This document shows positions 1-4,651 of a stretch of 5,729 nucleotides of DNA, in pieces. The stretch comes from Ilumatobacteraceae bacterium. GTDB taxonomy: Bacteria; Actinomycetota; Acidimicrobiia; Acidimicrobiales; Ilumatobacteraceae. The position numbers were made by a program, and so were the translations under genes. The notes under the pieces were generated by a model that was not told where the DNA came from, did not search any database, and saw nothing but the letters and a program-made list of their open reading frames with translations. The stretch lies in contig JALRJT010000152.1 in NCBI GenBank assembly GCA_023254985.1, positions 1 through 5,729 of the forward strand, read 5' to 3'. How positions within the stretch are numbered: the first letter of the stretch is position 1; each line of letters begins with the position of its first letter.

Positions 1-57
1 CGAACTCGCGACCCTCACCTTGGCAAGGTGATGCTCTACCAACTGAGCCACGTCCGA
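1..57 (-). tRNA. tRNA-Gly (anticodon GCC), 3' part outside the window
   Basis: Read on the minus strand from 57 to 1, the sequence gives a 7-nt acceptor 5' strand (TCGGACG) and TG at positions 8-9. The D arm follows with GCTC/GAGC, then an anticodon arm with stem TCACC/GGTGA and loop TTGCCAA. The anticodon is therefore GCC, which reads glycine GGC/GGU codons. A short variable loop and the T-stem 5' strand GCGAG with TTCG come next, and the gene is cut there by the window edge, so the 3' acceptor strand cannot be seen. The first base would be U, where tRNA-Gly usually has G; this either reflects a U1-A72 pair or a boundary off by one. The gene lies 14 nt after the transporter stop codon on the same strand and may be co-transcribed with it. 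Confidence 0.93.
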
Positions 58-58
58 A

Positions 59-74
59 TAACGGAAAACCGTTA
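59..74 (-). terminator. Small hairpin at the transporter stop codon, before tRNA-Gly
   Basis: On the minus strand the sequence TAACGG-TTTT-CCGTTA forms a perfect 6-bp stem with a 4-nt loop. The first arm contains the TAA stop codon of the transporter gene, and the second ends 1 nt before the tRNA 5' end. It is short and is not followed by a clear U-tract, so it may be a weak terminator or an RNA-processing/protection element separating mRNA from tRNA. The repeat is seen directly; the role is inferred. Confidence 0.3.
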
Positions 75-1031
75 GGGAGATGAGTTTAGCAGTGGATCTG
101 CGGTGCTCAACACGTCGCGCGACACTGCCTCTTTGGCGCCGTACTTGACTACCCCGGCAAGCGAAACGAGCACCACGAACGAGCCAATGGATTGAATGAC
201 GGCGACGGTCTGGCCAAAGAACATCCATGCAAAGCCTGTGCTGATGACGGGACTGAGGAGACAGATCAGCGACGAAGTCGAGGCTGGCACGAACCGCTGC
301 GCCCACACCATCGTCGTGTGACCGATCGTGCCAGACACGAGCGTCATCGTCACGATCAGAAAGAAGTCGTGCCACGAGATCGTCGAGATGTCCTTCGAGG
401 TGAGTAGTGCCCACGGCGCGGCCACGATGCACTGCATGACCGAAATTCCGAACATGAATGCCCAGGTATTCACGCCACTCGTGCGTGCCTTCTTGGATGC
501 GATGAAATACCCGGTCCACAACACCGAGTTAATAAGCGCGAGGACGTCCCCGCGCAACGCCGACGCCCCACCGGATTCAGCTCCGAGCACCACCCCGGCG
601 ACTCCCGCAAAGCTCGTCAACGCAAACACGATCTGCACGCCTCGGAGACGTTCACCAAGGAATCGCGGTGCGACGAGCAGTGTCATTGCCGTACTTAGGT
701 TGCCGATGATGGTTGCGTTGACGATCGACGTGGTCGTGAAGGACATGAATCCCGAGATCGTCGACCAGCCAAAGATAATCCCGGGAATGATTGCGGCCCT
801 CAAACTCTCCCAATTCAACGGGATGCGTCGGACCCGAATGATTGTGTACAGCACGATCGGCCAGAACAACACGCGATAGAAGATCGTGGAGTTGATCGAC
901 ATGTCGACGCCGAGTGTGATTACCGGCCCGATCCCCCATACGAGGACCGAAAGGAACACGCCCAACACCGGGACCGCGTGCGCCTTGTCAACGACGGCAA
1001 CGCGCGCGTTGCGAACACGCGCGGTCAGCAC
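72..1031 (-). CDS. EamA/DMT superfamily transporter (10-TM permease)
   Basis: An inner-membrane permease of the drug/metabolite transporter superfamily; the substrate cannot be told from sequence. The protein is almost wholly hydrophobic, with two EamA-like halves. The first begins at GVFLSVLVWGIGPVITLG and has the typical early FYRVLFWPIVLY segment. The second starts near GDVLALINSVLWTGYFIASKKAR and ends with SPVISTGFAWMFFGQTV followed by a last helix and a polar tail. This fits about ten transmembrane helices and a family length near 300. The frame is open to a GTG at 1121, but that start would overlap the upstream 76-residue gene by 80 nt and would add a polar, cysteine-rich leader. I chose the GTG at 1031, 10 nt after the upstream stop, giving 319 residues. 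No good Shine-Dalgarno precedes it, so translational coupling is likely and GTGs further in (for example near 968) remain possible. It is the last protein gene of an apparent minus-strand operon, ahead of tRNA-Gly. Confidence 0.85.
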   Translation of the reverse strand: MLTARVRNARVAVVDKAHAVPVLGVFLSVLVWGIGPVITLGVDMSINSTIFYRVLFWPIVLYTIIRVRRIPLNWESLRAAIIPGIIFGWSTISGFMSFTTTSIVNATIIGNLSTAMTLLVAPRFLGERLRGVQIVFALTSFAGVAGVVLGAESGGASALRGDVLALINSVLWTGYFIASKKARTSGVNTWAFMFGISVMQCIVAAPWALLTSKDISTISWHDFFLIVTMTLVSGTIGHTTMVWAQRFVPASTSSLICLLSPVISTGFAWMFFGQTVAVIQSIGSFVVLVSLAGVVKYGAKEAVSRDVLSTADPLLNSSP

Positions 1032-1041
1032 GACGAAAGCG

Positions 1042-1272
1042 TCACGACTTCTTGGAAGAATCTGGACGCAGATCGACGCGCAGCACGAGGACACCGTCTT
1101 CAACACTTGCCGTCGCGTCACCGATCATCGCAAAGTCCTGGAAGTCGGTCTGTGCCTGGGCAATGAACATCTGTCGTTCGTCTCCGGCGACGGGAGGAAG
1201 GGGGCGACGCTTCACTGCGGCGGCACGTTCCTTGAAGCGGGCGATCATTTCTGCGGGATCAAAGGAGGCCAT
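1042..1272 (-). CDS. Small conserved-looking hypothetical protein (76 aa)
   Basis: I do not recognise the family. It is a soluble 76-residue protein with no signal peptide or membrane segment. An amphipathic helical N-terminal part (about residues 5-22, AEMIARFKERAAAVKRR) is followed by a proline-containing linker (PLPPVAGDER). Next comes a second likely helix (MFIAQAQTDFQDFAMI), and then an acidic-to-hydrophobic strand pair ending in LVLRVDLRP and a basic tail. The composition is protein-like in this frame, not in the overlapping ones. The ATG at 1272 is preceded by a G run only 1-2 nt away, so its ribosome binding site is poor. It starts 20 nt after the stop of the 119-residue gene and ends 10 nt before the preferred transporter start, which supports one operon. 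A helper role for the membrane proteins around it would be only a guess. Confidence 0.72.
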   Translation of the reverse strand: MASFDPAEMIARFKERAAAVKRRPLPPVAGDERQMFIAQAQTDFQDFAMIGDATASVEDGVLVLRVDLRPDSSKKS

Positions 1273-1292
1273 GCCCCCAATTTAGTTGAGCC

Positions 1293-1652
1293 CTACTTCA
1301 GTAACGGGTCGATCGGGGTGCGACGTTCTTCGTCGGGTGACTGTCGGTTGATGGGGCGCCGAGAAGTTACTGGACCCTCTCGCACCACCGCCGGGGATGA
1401 TTGGACCCCTTCATGCTGCTGTGGTGCTCCGGTCACGATCTCACGGGCCATCTGCAACAGGTCACGACGGGTCTGCTCATCGCCATTCACGAACGCATCA
1501 TCGCTCATCACCTCAAGGGGGGCGAGCGCCGGTGACTCCAGCCTCGCCTCTTTCCACAGGCGAAGGGTGTAGAGACAGAGTGCGACGCCTGCTCCAAGGC
1601 AGATCAAGGCGATCGCGGCGATCCGCAATTCGATCAAACCAAGGGTGCACAT
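1293..1652 (-). CDS. Single-pass membrane protein of unknown function (119 aa)
   Basis: I do not recognise the family. There is one N-terminal transmembrane segment at about residues 8-30 (rich in I, A, L, G with two Cys). A basic juxtamembrane stretch, RLWKEAR, follows and predicts an outside N-terminus and a cytoplasmic tail. The tail contains an acidic, helix-like part (about 49-75, SDDAFVNGDEQTRRDLLQMAREIVTG) and a low-complexity polar C-terminus rich in Pro, Arg and Ser that is probably disordered. The ATG at 1652 is well supported: on the minus strand GGAG (1661-1658) sits 5 nt before it. It is the first gene of a minus-strand set with the 76-residue protein and the transporter. It diverges from the 138-residue gene across only 39 bp, so the opposing promoters must overlap or lie inside each other's 5' regions. 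Confidence 0.75.
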   Translation of the reverse strand: MCTLGLIELRIAAIALICLGAGVALCLYTLRLWKEARLESPALAPLEVMSDDAFVNGDEQTRRDLLQMAREIVTGAPQQHEGVQSSPAVVREGPVTSRRPINRQSPDEERRTPIDPLLK

Positions 1653-1691
1653 GACGACTCCAAAGTTACCCGACTCCGCAATACTTGGAAC

Positions 1692-2108
1692 GTGGTCGAT
1701 GCGCTCATCAACGTGGCGTCAATTGTCCTCTTTATTGGAGTCTTGATCTGGCTGATGCGCCAGTCGCGGCGATCCCTCGTCGGCTGGCACTCGCCCGAGG
1801 GCTACGACTTCGTCGCGGCAGCACGCGGAGTCGACGAATCAGGCACGCCCAGTCGATGGAAGATCGTTCGAGTACATCTCGACCCACAGACGAAGTCTGT
1901 TTCGCTTCTCCCGCGTGGCACACGCGCGAGCGACGTTCGCGGAACGTTCCGCGTCGTTGGCAGACCCCACGAATCGGTGACAAAGGGATTCGCCGCACGT
2001 CACGCTGGATTCGTCGTGCGACACGATGACCGCGACGTGTTGGTGCGAGTCGATCGCGATTCACTACCGTTCGACCGCTTCAACGCGGTCATCGACCGCG
2101 GCGCTTAG
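1692..2108 (+). CDS. Membrane-anchored hypothetical protein (138 aa)
   Basis: I do not recognise the family. It has one N-terminal transmembrane helix at about residues 5-22 (LINVASIVLFIGVLIWLM), then RQSRRS, which predicts a cytoplasmic location for the rest. The remaining ~110 residues look like a small beta-rich domain with alternating hydrophobic strands (RWKIVRVHLDP, KSVSLLPRG, GTFRVVGRP, AGFVVRHDDRDVLVRVDRD). The layout loosely recalls actinobacterial DUF2550-type proteins, but I see no diagnostic motif and do not claim that family. The chosen start is GTG at 1692, which directly precedes the helix; a GGAA lies only 1 nt before it, so initiation is either weak or near-leaderless. It is divergent from the 119-residue membrane protein, and its stop codon (TAG, 2106-2108) interlocks with the metX stop (TAA, 2107-2105, minus), a 4-bp tail-to-tail overlap. 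Confidence 0.75.
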   Translation: MVDALINVASIVLFIGVLIWLMRQSRRSLVGWHSPEGYDFVAAARGVDESGTPSRWKIVRVHLDPQTKSVSLLPRGTRASDVRGTFRVVGRPHESVTKGFAARHAGFVVRHDDRDVLVRVDRDSLPFDRFNAVIDRGA

Positions 2109-3274
2109 TAATTCTCGGCCAGGAACCGCTTCAGCGGTGGGCCAACCTGTTCGAAGTTGATCAAGAACGCATCGTGGCCGTGCGGTGAATCAATCTCGAC
2201 GTACTGCGATGGCACGCCGTGTGCAACCAACATGTCGGCAATCTGGCGCTGCTGATACGTCGGATAAAGGATGTCGCTCGAGATCCCCATCACGAGTGCC
2301 GGTGCCTTGATTCGTCCAATCGCCTTCTCGAGCGAGCCACGTCCACGCGCGACGTCGTGTAGGTCCATCGCCTTACCGATGATGAGATAGCTGTTTGTGT
2401 CGAAGCGGCGAATGAGCCGATCGCCGTGGTGATCGAGATAGCTCTCGACCTCGAAGCGATCCCACAGGCCGAGTCCGTTGTAGTCCGCATCGCTGTCGGC
2501 GAGATCGCGACCGAAACGCTGATTGAAGACGTTGTCGCTGCGGAACGTGACCTGCGAAATCATGCGCGCGATCGCAAGCGACTCCCACGGACCCTCGCCG
2601 GGAGCGGCGTCGTAGTACTCGCCACCATTCCACTTCGGATCGAGTCGAATCACCCGGCGACCGATCGCACCCCAGGCAATCTGCTGAGCAGTCGATTGTG
2701 CACACGTGGCGATCGGCACGATCGTGCGAACGCGTTCGGGATACATCACCGCCCATTCGAGGACCTGCATCCCACCCATCGACCCACCAACGACGCTGTG
2801 CCACACGTCGATGCCGAGCATGTCGGTGAGGCGCAGTTGCGCGCGCACCATGTCGCGCACAGTGATCACTGGGAATCGCGAGCCATACGGCTTGCCGTCG
2901 ACCGGATGTGATGAAGCCGGACCGGTCGTGCCTTGACAGCCACCAATGACGTTCGAGCACACCACGAACCAACGGTCGGTGTCGATGGCGAGTCCGGGCC
3001 CGATGATGCCTTCCCACCACCCCGGAGACGGATGTCCGTCTTCGGCCGGACCTGCGGCGTGTGAGTCGCCGGTCCAGGCGTGGCAGATGAGGATCGCGTT
3101 GCTGCGCTCTGCGTTCAGCTCGCCCCACGTCTCATAGGCGATGGTGACGTCGGTGAGATTGACCGCCCCGTCGAGCGCAAAGGGTCGATCGGCGGGAAAC
3201 TGCGCGAACCGACGCGAGCCGACGGGCTGCGTGGCATCCCACGCGCCTGTGGCTGGATAGTCATGTCGGGTCAT
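2105..3274 (-). CDS. metX: Homoserine O-acetyltransferase (MetX, alpha/beta-hydrolase fold)
   Basis: A cytoplasmic enzyme of methionine synthesis that acylates the hydroxyl of L-homoserine with acetyl-CoA, giving the substrate for direct sulfhydrylation or transsulfuration. From the chosen ATG it has 389 residues, normal for MetX. Visible signatures are YETWGELN (47-54), the oxyanion-side NAILICHAWTGDSHAAG region (59-75), WWEGIIGPG (86-94) and NVIGGCQGTTGP (108-119). The nucleophile elbow is GGSMGGM with Ser165. Asp334 lies in SSDILYP and His367 in SPHGHDAF, completing the triad. Some family members use succinyl-CoA, and motifs seen by eye cannot exclude that. The frame is open to 3388, but those 38 codons lie inside the leader RNA, so ATG 3274 is preferred; GGA (3285-3283) lies 8 nt upstream. 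No metY is adjacent. Expression is probably controlled by SAM through the riboswitch in the leader. Confidence 0.96.
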   Translation of the reverse strand: MTRHDYPATGAWDATQPVGSRRFAQFPADRPFALDGAVNLTDVTIAYETWGELNAERSNAILICHAWTGDSHAAGPAEDGHPSPGWWEGIIGPGLAIDTDRWFVVCSNVIGGCQGTTGPASSHPVDGKPYGSRFPVITVRDMVRAQLRLTDMLGIDVWHSVVGGSMGGMQVLEWAVMYPERVRTIVPIATCAQSTAQQIAWGAIGRRVIRLDPKWNGGEYYDAAPGEGPWESLAIARMISQVTFRSDNVFNQRFGRDLADSDADYNGLGLWDRFEVESYLDHHGDRLIRRFDTNSYLIIGKAMDLHDVARGRGSLEKAIGRIKAPALVMGISSDILYPTYQQRQIADMLVAHGVPSQYVEIDSPHGHDAFLINFEQVGPPLKRFLAENY

Positions 3275-3289
3275 AGTCGTTGTCCGTTC

Positions 3290-3305
3290 GCTCACCCAAC
3301 TGAGC
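3290..3305 (-). promoter_or_regulatory. Hairpin in the metX leader, possible expression platform
   Basis: Downstream of the SAM aptamer the minus strand reads GCTCA-GTTGGG-TGAGC, a perfect 5-bp hairpin that ends 15 nt before the metX ATG. It has no following U-tract, so it does not look like an intrinsic terminator. Control of translation start is more likely than attenuation. The ribosome-binding segment CGGAC (3286-3282) is also exactly complementary to GTCCG (3385-3381) at the P2/P3 junction of the aptamer, which could give an alternative fold. Five bases is short and could be chance. Confidence 0.35.
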
Positions 3306-3307
3306 CG

Positions 3308-3405
3308 GCCCGTTGCTTCGCCGAGGCGAAACCACATCTCCCGCTTGCACGGGATGGCACCGTGGGCATTGCCCGGTTGCCGGACCAATTGGTCACTCCT
3401 GATGT
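3308..3405 (-). promoter_or_regulatory. SAM riboswitch aptamer (SAM-I/SAM-IV superfamily) upstream of metX
   Basis: Read on the minus strand, the leader folds as follows. P1 is ACATC (3405-3401) with GATGT (3338-3334). The J1/2 segment is AGGAGT. P2 is GACC-AATT-GGTC (3394-3383). P3 is GGC-A-ACCG (3381-3374) with CGGT-GCC (3362-3356), so it carries the GGCAACC...GGTGCC core that binds SAM in SAM-I and SAM-IV, including the bulged A. P4 is TCCCG-TGCAAG-CGGGA (3354-3339), directly abutting P1. After P1 there is a hairpin GTTTCGC-CTCG-GCGAAGC (3332-3315). GGGC (3311-3308) follows and can pair with GCCC (3367-3364) in the P3 loop, as the 3' pseudoknot of SAM-IV does. It sits 30-130 nt before metX, the expected target. 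P2 lacks the long kinked form of SAM-I. Which Rfam class fits (SAM-I, SAM-IV or the SAM-I/IV variant) is not settled by eye. Confidence 0.88.
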
Positions 3406-3415
3406 TGCTGATTTC

Positions 3416-3443
3416 ACTTTACCCGCCGATATGGTGAGTTCAC
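3416..3443 (-). promoter_or_regulatory. metX: Candidate metX promoter
   Basis: On the minus strand TAAAGT (3421-3416) matches the -10 consensus at 4 of 6 positions. GTGAAC (3443-3438), 16 nt upstream, matches the -35 consensus at only 3 of 6. The predicted start near 3409 would begin the transcript about 4 nt before P1 of the riboswitch, which is a sensible fit. The hexamers alone are weak evidence. Confidence 0.33.
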
Positions 3444-3445
3444 CA
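3432..3445. promoter_or_regulatory. Palindrome TGGTGA-GT-TCACCA, candidate operator
   Basis: A perfect inverted repeat with 6-bp arms and a 2-bp centre lies in the divergent region between metX and the SET-domain gene. It overlaps the weak -35 candidate for metX and lies 56 bp before the SET start codon, so a dimeric regulator bound here could affect both genes. The repeat is seen directly; the regulator is unknown. Confidence 0.35.
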
Positions 3446-3500
3446 CAGCGGGCGGAGTTGGGGCTGTGACCTCTTGGCGCACGTCGTGCGGAGACCAGAG

Positions 3501-4244
3501 ATGTTCAATTACTTGTCGACCGGTGCGCAAGCCAGCGAAACACCTGGCAAGGGACATGGCAGTTTCGCAATCCAGCAGATAACGGCGGGGACCCTCGTCG
3601 CCTGCTTCGGCGGCACGCCTTTGCCCTTCGTCGAGTTCGCGACGCACGACCTCGAGCGTCGCAACCGCTCCATCCAGGTCGACCATGACACCTTCATCCT
3701 CGGCCCACCGTCGCGAGAACCCGGGGACTCGATCAATCACTCCTGTGAGCCGAATCTCGGACTCGTCTCCGCAACCCGACTCGTCGCACGTCGCGAAATC
3801 GCAGCCGGCGAAGAGCTGACCTATGACTATGCGACGAGCGACAGCGCTCCCTACGACGAATTCGATTGCGCGTGTGCGACTCCCTCGTGTCGCGGCACCA
3901 TCCGTGGGAATGACTGGTCGCAGGCAGACATTCGCCTTCGTAACGACGGCTGGTTCTCCCCCTATCTCGCGCGCAGAATACGCGGACTCGCCACCGCACG
4001 ATCACTCACCAAGCGCGATGCCGAGCGACTCCTCGCCCACTTCGACGAAAACCCACACGCTGCAATCCTGTCGGCGTTGCGGACCACCACCGGACTACTC
4101 CACGCATCTTGGGCGACTGCGCGCGCACTCCTCACGACCGTCGACGTGACCGTCCCGATGCAGGCAAGCGACGCTTCGTCGTATGACGAGGCACTGAGCT
4201 GGTTCAACGAAACAAGAGGGACGCCGCTCAGCGATCCGTCGTGA
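3501..4244 (+). CDS. SET-domain protein-lysine methyltransferase with post-SET zinc motif
   Basis: A SAM-dependent protein lysine N-methyltransferase by family; its substrate is unknown. The 247-residue protein begins with a SET-N motif (PGKGHGSFA, 15-23). It then has GDSINHSCEPN (75-85), the SET pseudoknot motif with N79-H80 for SAM binding, and GEELTYDY (103-110) with the catalytic Tyr region. A post-SET motif CxCx4CRG (C123, C125, C130) follows; with C82 of NHSC it can form the usual zinc site. Residues ~150-247 are a helical C-terminal extension I cannot assign, which may bind substrate. ATG 3501 is chosen because GGAG (3490-3493) lies 7 nt upstream; a TTG at 3474 would add nine residues. 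The gene is divergent from metX, and its stop overlaps the end of the DCC-family gene by 17 bp. No histone-like or ribosomal substrate gene is adjacent. Confidence 0.9.
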   Translation: MFNYLSTGAQASETPGKGHGSFAIQQITAGTLVACFGGTPLPFVEFATHDLERRNRSIQVDHDTFILGPPSREPGDSINHSCEPNLGLVSATRLVARREIAAGEELTYDYATSDSAPYDEFDCACATPSCRGTIRGNDWSQADIRLRNDGWFSPYLARRIRGLATARSLTKRDAERLLAHFDENPHAAILSALRTTTGLLHASWATARALLTTVDVTVPMQASDASSYDEALSWFNETRGTPLSDPS

Positions 4245-4611
4245 CTTTGCACGCCGGCGTTCCGCCCGGCAAGCGATGTCGATTGTTCGCAACCAGGCGA
4301 TAGATCAGCGCACCGAGTGGCGACAGCGGTGCGAATCCGATCAGGCGACCGAAGATCGACCACGGAAAACGAGACTCATCGAGGGCCCGCGCGACCGCTC
4401 GATGACCACTGAGCGTCTCGTTGCGCCCGAGATCGACACATTGCAGCGCTTCCGAACATTGCGCCGCGTTCAAACCGAGTGATGCCAAATCGGTCTGTTG
4501 CCACGGCTGCACTGCAATATGGGCCTTCACGCGTCGAGCGAGGAACCGTGCGCACGATGAGCAAAATGCGCAGTCTCCGTCGAAGATCACGAAGAGCGAC
4601 TTGTCCGCCAC
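4228..4611 (-). CDS. DCC-family thiol-disulfide oxidoreductase-like protein (DUF393/YuxK)
   Basis: A small protein of the DCC family, thought to be thioredoxin-like and redox active; the physiological partner is not established. The signature near the N-terminus is FDGDCAFCSSC, giving D11-x-x-C14-x-x-C17. The rest follows the family: QPWQQTDLASLGL, a loop with GHRAVARAL, and the C-terminal PLSPLGALIYRLVANNRHRLPGG region. The frame is open to 4680, but starts there (ATG 4680, ATG 4662) would run into the divergent SURF1 gene. GTG 4611 gives 127 residues, the family's usual size. It has AGGG (4623-4620) 8 nt upstream and places the FDGDC motif ten residues from the start. The gene is divergent from SURF1 across 40 bp, which raises the possibility of a redox role in oxidase assembly, but that is only context. 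Confidence 0.88.
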   Translation of the reverse strand: MADKSLFVIFDGDCAFCSSCARFLARRVKAHIAVQPWQQTDLASLGLNAAQCSEALQCVDLGRNETLSGHRAVARALDESRFPWSIFGRLIGFAPLSPLGALIYRLVANNRHRLPGGTPACKVTTDR

Positions 4612-4651
4612 GACCCGAACCCTACCGAGACGGTGAGTAAATTGAAGAGCC

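Noticed and set aside
328..879. 183-codon plus-strand frame inside the transporter gene
   Set aside because: It is antisense to a clear multi-helix membrane protein and has no domain or hydrophobic pattern of its own.
1032..1121. Upstream GTG start (1121) for the transporter
   Set aside because: It would overlap the 76-residue gene by 80 nt and add a polar Cys-rich leader; its nearest AGGA is 14 nt away.
886..1572. 228-codon plus-strand frame across the small operon genes
   Set aside because: It runs antisense over parts of three better supported genes, is rich in Arg, Ser, Thr and Cys, and shows no family motif.
2373..3128. 251-codon minus-strand frame inside metX
   Set aside because: An alternate frame of metX with extreme Arg/His content, typical of an out-of-frame shadow in GC-rich DNA.
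3275..3388. N-terminal extension of MetX by 38 residues
   Set aside because: The added codons lie across the conserved riboswitch helices, the peptide does not resemble MetX N-termini, and ATG 3274 has a fitting RBS and gives the normal family length.
3383..3394. 12-bp palindrome GACCAATTGGTC as a transcription factor site
   Set aside because: It is explained as P2 of the riboswitch aptamer, in the right place between J1/2 and the P3 core.
3414..3740. 108-codon minus-strand frame opposite the start of the SET gene
   Set aside because: It lies antisense to the SET gene's well-supported N-terminal half and ends in the metX promoter region; no recognisable domain, so a shadow frame.
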